This document shows positions 26,824 through 38,625 of a DNA stretch of 42,964 nt, piece after piece. This DNA is from an uncultured Flavobacteriales bacterium. GTDB taxonomy: Bacteria; Bacteroidota; Bacteroidia; Flavobacteriales_D; Parvicellaceae. The notes under the pieces are model-generated. The model did no database searches. It was not told the origin of the DNA and saw only the letters and a list, made by a program, of their open reading frames with translations. The stretch covers positions 1 to 42,964 of the forward strand of contig CAJQPO010000076.1 in assembly GCA_905480225.1 (NCBI GenBank), given 5' to 3'. Both the position numbers and the translations under genes were made by a program. Numbering within the stretch: the stretch's first letter is position 1; each line of letters opens with the position of its first letter.

Positions 26824-27972
26824 TCCAATTAATTCATCTTTTTCATACCATGCTGCAAATTGACCTGGAGCGATGCTTTTCATTGGTGCATCGAAGACAA
26901 TAAATACGCCATTTTCCTCCTGAATCAAATGGGCGGAAGACAGCTGTTGACGGTACCTTATTCTTACTAAATAGTTCCTTTTTTCCCCTATTTTTAGTTT
27001 AAAACTCGGTCGAATCCAGTGTGCGTCGTCTTCATTTATAAATAGTGCATTTCTCCATAATCCAGGATGTTCTTCTCCTTTTCCCACAAAAACAGTATTG
27101 GAATCGACATCTGTACCGATTACAAACAAGGGTAGCGTAGATCCACCTATACCTAATCCTTTTCTTTGACCAACCGTGAAATAGTGGGCACCTTGGTGTT
27201 TGCCGATGACTACTCCGTAATCTTTTAAATAAACGTACTGCTGTGCACTTTTTAAAGAGGATTCAGGACGTTTTTTGTAAATGTGGTGTGTGTCTGGTAT
27301 TTCAATTACATCACCTTGCTTAGGTGCAAGCTGTTGCTGCAGGAAATCGGGTAGTCTTACTTTGCCAATAAAGCAGAGGCCTTGAGAATCTTTTTTCTCT
27401 GCTGTAGTAAGGTTGGCTTTTCGTGCGATCTCGCGTACTTCTGACTTTAATAATTCTCCAATCGGAAACAGTGCTCGAGCTAATTGCTCTTGGTTTACTT
27501 GACACAGGAAGTAGCTCTGATCTTTATTAGGGTCTTTACCAGCCAGTAACCGATAGGTCGGCGTGCCCTCTATCTCTATTACTTCTTTTCTGCAATAATG
27601 ACCTGTAGCAACATAATCTGCGCCCAATTCCAAAGCTGCTTTTAGAAATAGATCAAATTTAATTTCTCTGTTACAAAGAACATCTGGGTTTGGCGTTCGA
27701 CCAATTTTGTATTCATTGAACATGTAATCTACTATACGTTCCTTGTATTCTTTGCTCAAGTCGATAACTTGAAAAGGAATTTCCAACTTTTCAGCAACTA
27801 ATAGCGCATCGTTGCTGTCTTCAATCCAAGGACACTCATCATCTAAGATGACGCCGTCATCGTGCCAATTTCGCATGAAAATACCAATCACTTCATGTCC
27901 TTGCTCTTTTAATAAATGAGCGGTTACCGAAGAGTCAACTCCACCAGAAAGACCAACTACTATTCTAGACAT
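26803..27972 (-). CDS. mnmA: tRNA-specific 2-thiouridylase
   Basis: A 389-residue enzyme that thiolates U34 of tRNA-Lys, -Glu and -Gln using ATP and persulfide sulfur. It has the PP-loop SGGVDSS (9-15), catalytic C100 in [12 protein letters not shown] and the persulfide cysteine C199 in GLCFIGK; both cysteines are spaced as in E. coli. The DDDEC-like insert ([12 protein letters not shown]) and the C-terminal beta domain ([20 protein letters not shown]) are normal. The coding end overlaps the convergent lactone oxidase gene. Confidence 0.96.
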   Translation of the reverse strand: MSRIVVGLSGGVDSSVTAHLLKEQGHEVIGIFMRNWHDDGVILDDECPWIEDSNDALLVAEKLEIPFQVIDLSKEYKERIVDYMFNEYKIGRTPNPDVLCNREIKFDLFLKAALELGADYVATGHYCRKEVIEIEGTPTYRLLAGKDPNKDQSYFLCQVNQEQLARALFPIGELLKSEVREIARKANLTTAEKKDSQGLCFIGKVRLPDFLQQQLAPKQGDVIEIPDTHHIYKKRPESSLKSAQQYVYLKDYGVVIGKHQGAHYFTVGQRKGLGIGGSTLPLFVIGTDVDSNTVFVGKGEEHPGLWRNALFINEDDAHWIRPSFKLKIGEKRNYLVRIRYRQQLSSAHLIQEENGVFIVFDAPMKSIAPGQFAAWYEKDELIGSGVISE

Positions 27973-28300
27973 GCTACAAAAATATAGGTATTAATTGATG
28001 TTGCCTTGTTTTTTTATTCAATGTCTTTCTTTAGCCTTGCTGAAGTGCCTTGTATTTAAACGCATACTCAGCAGATAACTTTGCGTTTTTGTGTCTATAA
28101 AGTCCGCATTTAGCCTGCTATATAACGATATTGTCACGTTAGGAAATTGGAACGTCCCATTGGGATGATTAGAGTACGTTCACTATGGCAGTAGGCATAG
28201 TTTTACCGCATCAAACAATGCGTTTTAGTTGTTTACACCGATTTATTTTGCCTCATATCAAAAAGTGTAAATCGACTGGAACGATAAAAATTTAGTAACC
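27973..28300. other. 328-base intergenic region between divergent mnmA and histidine kinase
   Basis: No gene or RNA is recognised. It must contain the promoters of both flanking genes. One small palindrome, TCCCATTGGGA, lies at 28155-28165. No convincing TAnnTTTG element was found next to the GTG start of the kinase. Confidence 0.6.
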
Positions 28301-29818
28301 GTGAAACTAAGTAAGAAAATTACTGCAATAGCCGAAAAGCACCTCGTAAAAACAGATTGGAAAAACAATCCGGAAATGTTAAAATTTTTAGAAGGTGTTT
28401 CTGTTCACTCTTTACAATTAGAATTAGAGCGTATGTCGATTGAAACTGATTTCAGTTTGGCGAAGAAGGAATACCATGCGGTTACGACTAAATTAACAGC
28501 AGAGAAGAAGTTAAGAGAACAGAGTATAGAGACCATGCTCTCTGCCATTTCAACATTAGATGACGATCCTGAACATCGACTAACTTTGAATAAGAATAAC
28601 TTATTGATGGTCGCAGAATACTTGGATTTTCAAGTACAGAGAAGAAAAGAAATTGAGAACCAGTTGTTGCTTTCTATTGATGAAACAAAGAGAGCATCTG
28701 ATGCAAAATCTCAGTTTTTATCTATCATGAGTCATGAAATTCGGTCACCATTGAATGTTATTATCGGCATGGCGCATATTTTGCAAAAGGAACATCATTT
28801 AAAAGATCAAGAAGAAAATATCGATGTACTCAACATTGCCTCTAATAATTTAATGCTCTTAATTAACGATATCTTGGATTATAGCAAAATAGAATCTGGT
28901 AAACTTGAGTTAGATAATTCACCCTTTGACTTCTATAAATTAATTAACAATTTGAAGAAAGCACATACCGCAAGTGCAGCGGAAAAAAGAAATTGCCTCA
29001 GTTTAGAAATGGATAAAAAGATAGCTTCTTGTTATCATGGAGATTCAGTTAGAATAGGGCAGGTGATAACCAACGTGCTTAGCAATGCCATAAAGTTTAC
29101 TAAGAATGGTGAAATAAATTTGGCTGTTTCTGAAATAGAAGGAAATCGAAAACAAAGCACGATCAGAATCTCTGTTGAAGATACTGGAATTGGAATTTCT
29201 AAAGAAAATCAGAAAAAAATATTTGAAAAATTTACACAAGCAGAGTCACACATTACACGTGAGTTTGGCGGAACTGGATTGGGATTAACTATTTCCAGAG
29301 ACCTGCTCGGTATAATGGATAGTAAACTTCAAATATTATCAACTGAAGGAGTTGGATCAACATTCTACTTTGACATAACACTTCAAAAAGGAAATGTTCA
29401 AGAAGTTTTTCCAACACAGATTAACGATTTTAGAGATTTATCTAATGCCCGTATATTAATTGTGGATGACTTGGAATACAACTTGATGATTCTTCAAAAG
29501 ATAGTTAAAGATTGGAATGTTCAATTAGAGTTTGCTTCCAATGGAAAAGAGGCCGTTGAAATGATTGAAGCAAACAATTATGATTTGGTGTTAATGGATC
29601 TTCAAATGCCTATTATGGATGGAAGAAAGGCAACTATAGAAGTACGGAAATTTAACCAACATGTCCCGATAATAGCGTTGACTGCCTCAACGGATATTTC
29701 ATTAAAAATTGAGTTGATGGCAATTGGAATGAATGACTATTTGACAAAGCCCTTTAATCCAAATGAACTGTATCATAAATTAGAATCTACCATTAACCAA
29801 AGTCTAGTTTCGTCTTGA
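28301..29818 (+). CDS. hybrid sensor histidine kinase/response regulator without an obvious sensor domain
   Basis: A 505-residue protein starting at GTG. Residues 1-125 are helical or coiled-coil with no membrane span, PAS or GAF domain that I recognise. HisKA carries phospho-acceptor H145 in SIMSHEIRSPLN. The HATPase domain shows NVLSNAIKFTKNGEI, VEDTGIGIS and FGGTGLGLTIS. A C-terminal receiver has ILIVDDLEYN, phosphate-accepting D433 in LVLMDLQMPIMDG, and ALTAS. It is soluble, so it probably senses a cytoplasmic cue or a partner protein. No output regulator is adjacent. Confidence 0.93.
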   Translation: MKLSKKITAIAEKHLVKTDWKNNPEMLKFLEGVSVHSLQLELERMSIETDFSLAKKEYHAVTTKLTAEKKLREQSIETMLSAISTLDDDPEHRLTLNKNNLLMVAEYLDFQVQRRKEIENQLLLSIDETKRASDAKSQFLSIMSHEIRSPLNVIIGMAHILQKEHHLKDQEENIDVLNIASNNLMLLINDILDYSKIESGKLELDNSPFDFYKLINNLKKAHTASAAEKRNCLSLEMDKKIASCYHGDSVRIGQVITNVLSNAIKFTKNGEINLAVSEIEGNRKQSTIRISVEDTGIGISKENQKKIFEKFTQAESHITREFGGTGLGLTISRDLLGIMDSKLQILSTEGVGSTFYFDITLQKGNVQEVFPTQINDFRDLSNARILIVDDLEYNLMILQKIVKDWNVQLEFASNGKEAVEMIEANNYDLVLMDLQMPIMDGRKATIEVRKFNQHVPIIALTASTDISLKIELMAIGMNDYLTKPFNPNELYHKLESTINQSLVSS

Positions 29819-30013
29819 TAAATAGTTGGTAACCATGACTTTATTGGCTACTAGTTAAATCTATGGTGGAGGTTTTAAATAATTGTTTACAATTGATTTA
29901 ACCGTGTGCAGATGGATATGTGGTTTTGGTTCAATCAATAACAAAGCTTACTTTTCAAGTAATAGTACAATATCATATTTGTTTTCCGCTTTATCTGTTC
30001 TTATCTTTAAACT

Positions 30014-30388
30014 GTGGTCGAGCAACAAGGCAATAGGAATTGTATTGAATGTGCAATTGAAATAGCAGGAAGAGTAGATAAGCGATTTTGCTCTGATTAT
30101 TGCCGCAATGCATACAATAATAATCTCAATAGGGATGCGAATAAGTACATTCGCAATATCAATAACACGCTTAGAAGAAATAGGAAGATACTGGAAGGAT
30201 TTTGTCCTATGGGTACAGGAAAAGTACACAAAGATGAATTACTTTTTGAGCGATTTAATTTTGATTATTACACCAATGTTTATAGGACTAAGGCTGGATT
30301 AACCTATTTCTTTTGTTATGATTACGGCTATTTACCTTTGGATGATGAGAAGTTTGCGATTGTGAAAAGAGGCGAGTACATAAAGTGA
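30014..30388 (+). CDS. small zinc-ribbon protein (DUF2116-like), 124 aa
   Basis: The start is GTG at 30014. The N-terminus has C10-x2-C13 and C26-x3-C30 in the pattern CIECAIEIAGRVDKRFCSDYC followed by RNAYNN (shown as a landmark), typical of small Bacteroidetes zinc-ribbon proteins predicted to bind nucleic acid. A second part (KVHKDELLFERFNFDYYTNVYRTKAGLTYFFCYDYGYL) is aromatic-rich. There is no signal peptide. It lies alone between the kinase and fadH. Function is unknown. Confidence 0.8.
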   Translation: MVEQQGNRNCIECAIEIAGRVDKRFCSDYCRNAYNNNLNRDANKYIRNINNTLRRNRKILEGFCPMGTGKVHKDELLFERFNFDYYTNVYRTKAGLTYFFCYDYGYLPLDDEKFAIVKRGEYIK

Positions 30389-32499
<2,111 letters not shown>

Positions 32500-32500
<1 letters not shown>

Positions 32501-33312
32501 TGATGTTTACTGGTAACATACGGAAAATGCGGTCTGAATTGTTGGATGAAGTCGCGTATCAGCTGCCATTGTTCCATTTACTAGAGCCCAAGGAACTGAT
32601 TGATATGACAGGATTGGTTGGCCAAACCATCCGGATAGAATTTCAAAATGAAATCAACTGTGTTGTTACCGGTAAAAAAATTAAAAAGTCTTACGGTGAC
32701 GGTATGAGTTATGACGCTTTTATGTCATCACCATTGGCTACTCCAAGTATTATCAGACCAGAATTAAGTAGAATCCATGAGGGCGTGGCCTTAAGAGATG
32801 AGGAGTGGGAGAGAAAGCATCATTTACAACCGCATGTGGTTTACCTTTCCAATACCAGCGGAATAAAGGTGGGAGTTACTCGAACGACGCAAATTCCTAC
32901 GAGATGGATTGATCAGGGCGCAGTTGAAGCCATATTGTTAGCTGATGTTCCATACAGGCAGCTTGCGGGCCTTATAGAGGTGGCATTGAAACCATATGTT
33001 GCTGATAAAACCAACTGGCGTAAGATGCTTAAAAACGAATGTTCATCGGAAAATTTATTAGACAAAAAGGAGGCACTTATTGAATTGTTGCCTGAAGCGT
33101 ATTATGATTTTATTTCAGATAACGATGAAATCACCGCAATCAACTATCCTGTAATTGAATATCCCGAAAAAGTAGCCAGTATCAAACTGGATAAATTCCC
33201 AAGTATCGAAAAAAGGTTAAATGGGATAAAGGGGCAGTACTTGATTTTTGATGATGAAAGTGTACTTAATTTGAGAAGTCACACGGGCTATAAAGTAACT
33301 ATTGAGGTGTAG
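32500..33312 (+). CDS. DUF2797 protein with degenerate zinc ribbon
   Basis: A 270-residue protein (ATG at 32500, with a second at 32503). The DUF2797 core is clear: PELSRIHEGVALRDEEWE, HVVYLSNTSGIKVGVTRTTQIPTRWIDQGA, and ADKTNWRKML. In members I know, the N-terminal part holds two CxxC-type zinc knuckles and a cysteine after the RPE motif. Here nearly all are replaced (CVVTGKK, MSYDAFMS, IIRPELS), leaving one Cys. Function of the family is unknown. Translational coupling to fadH suggests co-regulation. It overlaps the plsC 3' end by 14 bases. Confidence 0.85.
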
Positions 33313-34021
33313 TTTTAAGCTTAATAATTTCTGATCGGATAAATGCAGCGAATTCATCATCGGATTTATCAACATGGTTCTTTGGGTCCACCGGTTTGCC
33401 AAAATTAACTTTTATTTTTCCCGGTTTTAATTTTAACTGATTCGATGGCCATACTTTGAAAGCGCCCGAAATTGAACACGGTATAATTCGAATATCTGCT
33501 TGCTTAGAAATGATAAAAGTTCCTCTTTTAAATGAACTAATTTCGCTGCCGTTGCCCCTAGTTCCTTCAGGAAAAGAAACGATGTCCTTTTTTTGTTTTA
33601 GAGCTTTTACTCCAGCTTCTTGCATGCTATTCATGGCTTTTTTTCGATTGCTTCTGTCAATAAAAATCATTCCTGCAGCCCAAATTGACCAACCGATGAA
33701 CGGTACTTTTTTTAATTCTTTTTTTGCAATGAAATAAAGAAATGTAGGGGAGGCATAGAATAATGCAGGAATATCTAAAATGGATTCATGGTTACACGTG
33801 AAAATGAAATTTTCTCCTTTGGGAATGTTTTTTCTTCCGTTTACCCGAACCGAAGCAAATGAAAGAAAAAGGATTCCTGGACTCCAGATATACTTTGCTA
33901 CAAAACCAAACACTTTTTCATTGAACAACAGAAAGCGAAAAATAAATGTTGGCACAAAGCAAATGGCTGTCCATGTGAACAACAATACTACGACCAACGG
34001 TGTAACGATTTTCCAAAACAC
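33299..34021 (-). CDS. plsC: 1-acyl-sn-glycerol-3-phosphate acyltransferase
   Basis: A 240-residue membrane-associated acyltransferase with a GTG start. The N-terminal membrane segment is at residues ~6-31. The catalytic HX4D is H78-D83 in CNHESILDIP, and FPEGTRG at 150-156 is the second conserved motif. It acylates lysophosphatidic acid to phosphatidic acid in phospholipid synthesis. A 9-bp inverted repeat lies just before the start. The gene is monocistronic, bounded upstream by the terminator of the preceding gene. Confidence 0.93.
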   Translation of the reverse strand: MFWKIVTPLVVVLLFTWTAICFVPTFIFRFLLFNEKVFGFVAKYIWSPGILFLSFASVRVNGRKNIPKGENFIFTCNHESILDIPALFYASPTFLYFIAKKELKKVPFIGWSIWAAGMIFIDRSNRKKAMNSMQEAGVKALKQKKDIVSFPEGTRGNGSEISSFKRGTFIISKQADIRIIPCSISGAFKVWPSNQLKLKPGKIKVNFGKPVDPKNHVDKSDDEFAAFIRSEIIKLKTTPQ

Positions 34022-34028
34022 AACTGTA

Positions 34029-34054
34029 AAAATGTAACATTTATTTTACATTTT
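34029..34054. promoter_or_regulatory. perfect 9-bp inverted repeat upstream of plsC
   Basis: AAAATGTAA (34029-34037) and TTACATTTT (34046-34054) are perfect inverted arms around an 8-base spacer, 8 bases from the plsC start. The form resembles TGTAA-N-TTACA operators. It could also fold as a weak RNA hairpin. Confidence 0.4.
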
Positions 34055-34061
34055 AACATAA

Positions 34062-34089
34062 AAAAAGGTGCGTTTTTACGCACCTTTTT
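34062..34089 (-). terminator. intrinsic terminator of the T9SS cargo gene
   Basis: The GGTGCG/CGCACC stem (34067-34072 with 34079-34084) is extended by A/T pairs, with a TTTT loop and T-runs on both strands. On the minus strand it lies 20 bases after the stop codon of the gene ending at 34109. Confidence 0.85.
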
Positions 34090-34108
34090 AGACTTGAACT
34101 AAAAGTTA

Positions 34109-35140
34109 TTACTTAATAACAATACGTTTGGTTGCTCGCGAACTTCCTGCATTCACGGTTACGAGATAAACTCCACTTGCTAAATCATTCACATCCAAAA
34201 CAGTTTTGATAGACGCTGAACTGGCTTGAATTGTTTTTTGCTGTAATTTTTTACCTAAAATATTTGATAATGTAATTGTTGCAGAAGATTCTGTTGCTGA
34301 CTTTAGCTCAATAGAAAGGTGATCTGCTGATGGATTTGGGAAAACAGTAAAACTGATGGATTGACTCTCTTCATTAACACCAATAATGGACAACAAGTCT
34401 TGGCTATAGACAATGTTTTGCATTGATCCTGCAGCATCTAAAGAAGTATGCATAAGTACAGGAAAGTTTTGCGTGCCTGGTTGGTAATAATTGTATTGAG
34501 TTCGGGTTAAAGGGATGGTGCCTAATAAACCCAGATTAGCAGTAGAAGACTCAACGATCTTCACTCTTAAAACATCAGCGTACGTATTCGTACCTAATAA
34601 CAGAGTTCCATAACCGTCTGCACTAATAATAGCTTCACCCACATAATCTCCTGATATAGGGAAACCGCCTACTATGTCCAACGTTCCTGATATTGAATCG
34701 TTGAATGAATCCAAGTAAGTAAATGGATAGTACATTACTTTAAGCTCATTCGTCGACAAAAGGACCAATACATCTCCAATGCTAGGTTCACTGAAAGTAT
34801 ACCCTTGAGCGAAAATGGAGTCTGCAACTTGATTCTCGTATACCATAAAATTTCCTTGTAATTCGTCTGCAAAAACAGAAGTTGGAAAGTCCGAAGCGTT
34901 AGCAGCAGTCGTTGCATCTACTATGTTGTTGTCAACAGTTGTGGTGTAACCTTGCAGGTTTGAATAATCCCACGTAACATTGGCTCCATTTATACCATCC
35001 AAATTGTTGGCATTAGAATCGGCTACATAATACATCTTATTCGCTCCGATGGCATTGATGTTTGCTGTTGTTAAACTTGGAACTTGTCCCAATAAGGTTG
35101 ATGCGGTGAAAATTAATAACGCCGTTAAAGTATTTTTCAT
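34109..35140 (-). CDS. secreted protein with T9SS type-A sorting domain
   Basis: A 343-residue protein with a signal peptide (1-18, ending LLGQ). The C-terminal ~80 residues form a type-A sorting domain: SFTVFPNPSADHLSIEL, ILGKKLQQKTI, LASGVYLVTVNAG, KRIVIK. The middle region is beta-rich with no catalytic motif I recognise (Thr/Asn/Asp-rich, ISGDYVGEAIISADGYGTLLLG). It is exported through T9SS and attached to the surface or released. It is followed by a strong intrinsic terminator and is probably monocistronic. Confidence 0.9.
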   Translation of the reverse strand: MKNTLTALLIFTASTLLGQVPSLTTANINAIGANKMYYVADSNANNLDGINGANVTWDYSNLQGYTTTVDNNIVDATTAANASDFPTSVFADELQGNFMVYENQVADSIFAQGYTFSEPSIGDVLVLLSTNELKVMYYPFTYLDSFNDSISGTLDIVGGFPISGDYVGEAIISADGYGTLLLGTNTYADVLRVKIVESSTANLGLLGTIPLTRTQYNYYQPGTQNFPVLMHTSLDAAGSMQNIVYSQDLLSIIGVNEESQSISFTVFPNPSADHLSIELKSATESSATITLSNILGKKLQQKTIQASSASIKTVLDVNDLASGVYLVTVNAGSSRATKRIVIK

Positions 35141-35338
35141 TTTTCTTGTTTAGATAGGCAAAGTACAAGAAAAATGAAAAAGTTGCTTTGAAAAATCAAC
35201 AAAAGGTAGTTTTTGCATTGTAAACGGTTAGACCAGGAGTGTTGTGGAATAAAACGAACCTAAGCATTCTCCAAACAAGCAGATCCATTTATGGTTGCTG
35301 TAGTCGGCACTATCGCTGCTCATTTTTCTCTTCCTAAA

Positions 35339-35854
35339 TCATCGATGTTGATCTAATAAAATTACGTTTCCATCAGGGTCATTAATCATCATACTAGCTG
35401 GACCACTTGATTTCGAATTAATTTTTTCATCAGAAATTATTCCTCGATTTTTAAGGTGTGCTTGGATGTCTCTAATATCATTGAATTCTGATAAGTCTTT
35501 GCCGTTATAGTCCCAGCCTGGATTAAAGGTTAAAATATTTCCTTCAAACATTCCTTGAAACAATCCAATTAGGGCATTTTCATTTTTCATGATGAGGTAG
35601 TTTGCGGCTTTACTTCCGGCCAGTACGGTAAATCCTAAATTTTCATAGAATTCTTGAGAGATGGCTAAATTTTTAACATTTAAACTGATAGAGAATGCAC
35701 CTAATTTCATAGTATCGTTTTGGTTAGTGTCATTTGAAATATTTAAGGATTGATTGTTTTCTTTTTGCTTCGCGTGGTCTTGATTGACGGTATTTGTGCA
35801 AGCCATTGTTGCGCACATCAAAATCATTGAGATTATTTTATAATTTAATTTCAT
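35339..35854 (-). CDS. VOC/glyoxalase-fold lipoprotein
   Basis: A 171-residue protein. The N-terminus ends in a lipobox-like CATMAC with Cys19 as the lipidated residue, followed by an Asn/Gln/Lys-rich linker. From residue ~50 there is one vicinal-oxygen-chelate domain (GAFSISLNVKNLAISQEFYENLGFTVLAG, ASMMINDPDGNVILLDQH). Catalytic metal ligands are not certain, so an enzymatic or binding role (antibiotic sequestration, dioxygenase or glyoxalase) cannot be assigned. Its start overlaps the flavin oxidase 3' end by 17 bases, so they form an operon. Confidence 0.85.
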   Translation of the reverse strand: MKLNYKIISMILMCATMACTNTVNQDHAKQKENNQSLNISNDTNQNDTMKLGAFSISLNVKNLAISQEFYENLGFTVLAGSKAANYLIMKNENALIGLFQGMFEGNILTFNPGWDYNGKDLSEFNDIRDIQAHLKNRGIISDEKINSKSSGPASMMINDPDGNVILLDQHR

Positions 35855-36941
35855 CGATTACTCTTTTTGCTGATTTCGCAGCAGTATGAACAGAAACCCA
35901 ATCCTCGCCATCTGTATATGCTCCACCTGCGAAATATAATTTTTCATTAATTGTAGTACCTAATTTTTTTACCATTTGCCAATCGGTATGATCGGAAAGA
36001 TATCCACTTCTAATAAATGGTTCCTTATTCCAATCTTGGCTAATGTGTTTTATATAATTGACTGTCGCCTGATTTGAGAACATAACATCTAGTTCGGTTA
36101 AGACAATTTTTTTCAGTTGGCTATCAGTTAAACCAGTATACTTATTTACAGAATGGCCAACAGCGAATAATCCAATGATTTTTTTTTGGCTGTCCTGGCC
36201 ATAGGAAGCATCGTAATAAATCTTTTGACCCGAAACGGAATTTTCTAGTATTTCTTCAAATCCTACGTTATAAAAACGGTCAGAAAATTCAAAAAAAGCT
36301 TTAAAACCATCCCATATTACCGCATCATTTATGGCGTTTTGTTTGTATTTGGGTAGTTCGGGCAGTAGTTCAATATCCTTGTCTTGAAGAATTTTTAGTG
36401 GGACACTTATAATTACCTTATCTGCTACTTGTTCGCTATTTTCGGTGGTAACAACAATTGGATCTCCAGAATAATTAATAGAACTTACGACAGAATCGAA
36501 AACGATATGATCTGCTATTGATGGAACGATGTATCGCTCAAAGAAAGTGAACCAAGATGAGTTGACAAATTTGTAATCTGGCAGATCAGATATGCTTTCA
36601 ATATCTACTTGAACGGAAGTATTATTGATGATTTTTGAGAGAACAGAAGGGTTGGACTCTATCCATTCAGCGCCTAAGGGTATTGGAAAATCTGTAAAGT
36701 CATTGTTGATTTTCATTCTACCTCCATAATTTGAAGATGCCTCTAAAATTTCAAAATCAATTCCCAATTGTTTTAGTAGGTAGCCAGCAGATAATCCTCC
36801 AGCCCCGGCTCCAATAATAATTACTTTCCCAGAAAAATTAGATTCTGCATTGTTCATTAAACTACTCGATAGACAGGAAGAATAAAACGGCATATTAATG
36901 CCTAATATTCCGCAAACTTTTAAAAATTCTTTACGAGTCAT
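35838..36941 (-). CDS. exported FAD-dependent amine-oxidase-like flavoprotein
   Basis: A 367-residue flavin-containing oxidoreductase. The dinucleotide motif VIIIGAGAGGLSAGYLLKQLG lies around residues 40-60, then EASSNYGGRM (the GG-R motif of the amine oxidase/protoporphyrinogen family), and a C-terminal FAD block LYFAGGAYTDGEDW. The N-terminus MTRKEFLKVCG resembles a Tat motif with R-K in place of R-R and precedes a hydrophobic stretch ending in SSC, a possible lipobox. Export of a folded FAD protein is therefore inferred. The substrate is unknown. It overlaps the VOC lipoprotein gene by 17 bases. Confidence 0.85.
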   Translation of the reverse strand: MTRKEFLKVCGILGINMPFYSSCLSSSLMNNAESNFSGKVIIIGAGAGGLSAGYLLKQLGIDFEILEASSNYGGRMKINNDFTDFPIPLGAEWIESNPSVLSKIINNTSVQVDIESISDLPDYKFVNSSWFTFFERYIVPSIADHIVFDSVVSSINYSGDPIVVTTENSEQVADKVIISVPLKILQDKDIELLPELPKYKQNAINDAVIWDGFKAFFEFSDRFYNVGFEEILENSVSGQKIYYDASYGQDSQKKIIGLFAVGHSVNKYTGLTDSQLKKIVLTELDVMFSNQATVNYIKHISQDWNKEPFIRSGYLSDHTDWQMVKKLGTTINEKLYFAGGAYTDGEDWVSVHTAAKSAKRVIDEIKL

Positions 36942-37051
36942 TTAAATTTATTATCCATGCAATTTCGGATGGGTGTAATGATGCATTAAAAATTAATAGT
37001 CTTTACGTGTCGGTGATAGCTATATTCATTTCAGCCATTTATTTTGTTCCG

Positions 37052-38551
37052 CTATATTTTAATAAGTGTAAACTGTTCATTCGACCAAACTTCATGCTTA
37101 TTTTGATGTTTTACAACATATTGATCAATTGCAGGATTCATTAATTGTTTGCAGGACAATACAAAGCTACATTTAAACTTGTCTTTTTGTCGTTCTAAGT
37201 CCCTTTGAGATGCGTCCTTTCGAATACTCCAAGAGTCTCTGTCAGCATACAGTCCAAGTACTCTAGGTTTTTGAAAGAGTATAACGGCATTCTCAGGTAG
37301 ATCCGACTTGATCATTTTAAAACATTCAATGGATTCTTGACTCAATGGACCGGGGATTTCACTTTTGTTATGGTCAAGGATGATTGCAATTTCGGGTTGG
37401 TAAACCATTCCTATTAGTAAAAATAAAAGGCAAGCCATGATTTTCTTTGAAAAACTAACTTTTAAGTCAATTGCGGCTAAACCCAGTACGGTATAATACA
37501 GTAAAAAAGGAAATATTGGAATCGTGTACCGAATGCCAACGACGGTTGAGTAAGGGAATACAAGTATAAGTATCATGGATCCTAGATAGACCAAATCAGC
37601 ATAGTCTAATGATTTTGTCGCAATTTTATTAATGATTGCTACAAGTGCAAAGATAAGACCAGCAGCTTCAAGAAGTACAATCAGATACAAGACGTGTGTT
37701 TCCTTTCCACCAAAGAAAATTTCAAAAATCATAAAGGAATGCTGTAGGTTCGTGTAAAAAGTTTCAAGAAAATTATAATTATCAAATAGCATGGTGTAAC
37801 CGCTATCAACAGCATTGCCAATAAAAATTTGATTAATCGTTAAAGCTGATAAAATTCCGACTCCAAAAATCACGGACAAGTTTTTTAAGGATTCTAGTTT
37901 TCTGTTGAGTAAATAAAATACGGGTATTGCCGCTAACAAGGCCCATCCGATACTGCGAATTGAAACAGTAAAACCCAATAAGACTCCTATTCCAATAGCC
38001 CATATTAAATTGGATCTGTATCTGTCGAAAAGCAATACTGTTAAAAGCAGAAATACGGCAAAAGGAATCTCTGACATCACTTCTAATTTGAATTGAAGCA
38101 TTAACGGGTTGTAAAATAAAATCAACACCAGTAGCAAAGCATAAAATGGTCCTAATCTCGATTTGAAAAAAATAAAAGAAAGAATTCCCATTAAAATGTA
38201 AAAGAAGGAGATGAGGCTAGTAAATGCACAGATATCGTTCCCGAATACTTTATAAATAGGCAATAATAGGATAGAGAACCCTACTGGATACACCTTTGGT
38301 CCGACACGATTGTGTTCATCGTTGAAGAGATAATGATTCTGTGTCAAGTCCTGACCGTTGCTTATTAATTTCGCCTGTTGAATATATAAAGCAAAGTCTC
38401 CCCCCCAATCGTGTGTGTTTTTATTGTTGATAAAATAGGTTGGCAATAGAAACAATAAACAAAGTCCTAAAAAGAACCGTGAACCAAAATGAAGTTGTAT
38501 GTATTTGAATAAACCCAGCACCGAGAATAAAGATAATGTGATTAGCCTCAA
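37052..38551 (-). CDS. polytopic membrane protein, GT-C glycosyltransferase-like
   Basis: A 499-residue protein with a TTG start (a TAA stop sits directly before it). It has about ten membrane segments. After the first one, the loop HDWGGDFALYIQQAKLISNG carries the acidic residues and aromatic placement typical of GT39/ArnT-type, polyprenyl-phosphate-sugar-dependent glycosyltransferases. A periplasmic C-terminal domain (~390-499) follows the last helix. The donor and acceptor are unknown. The gene stands alone in an envelope region. Confidence 0.78.
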   Translation of the reverse strand: MRLITLSLFSVLGLFKYIQLHFGSRFFLGLCLLFLLPTYFINNKNTHDWGGDFALYIQQAKLISNGQDLTQNHYLFNDEHNRVGPKVYPVGFSILLLPIYKVFGNDICAFTSLISFFYILMGILSFIFFKSRLGPFYALLLVLILFYNPLMLQFKLEVMSEIPFAVFLLLTVLLFDRYRSNLIWAIGIGVLLGFTVSIRSIGWALLAAIPVFYLLNRKLESLKNLSVIFGVGILSALTINQIFIGNAVDSGYTMLFDNYNFLETFYTNLQHSFMIFEIFFGGKETHVLYLIVLLEAAGLIFALVAIINKIATKSLDYADLVYLGSMILILVFPYSTVVGIRYTIPIFPFLLYYTVLGLAAIDLKVSFSKKIMACLLFLLIGMVYQPEIAIILDHNKSEIPGPLSQESIECFKMIKSDLPENAVILFQKPRVLGLYADRDSWSIRKDASQRDLERQKDKFKCSFVLSCKQLMNPAIDQYVVKHQNKHEVWSNEQFTLIKI

Positions 38552-38625
38552 TTACAATTGAAAGAATTGAGATTGTTTTTTTGTAATGCCAACGCTAGGC
38601 TATATAGTGATATCTTTCTATTCCT

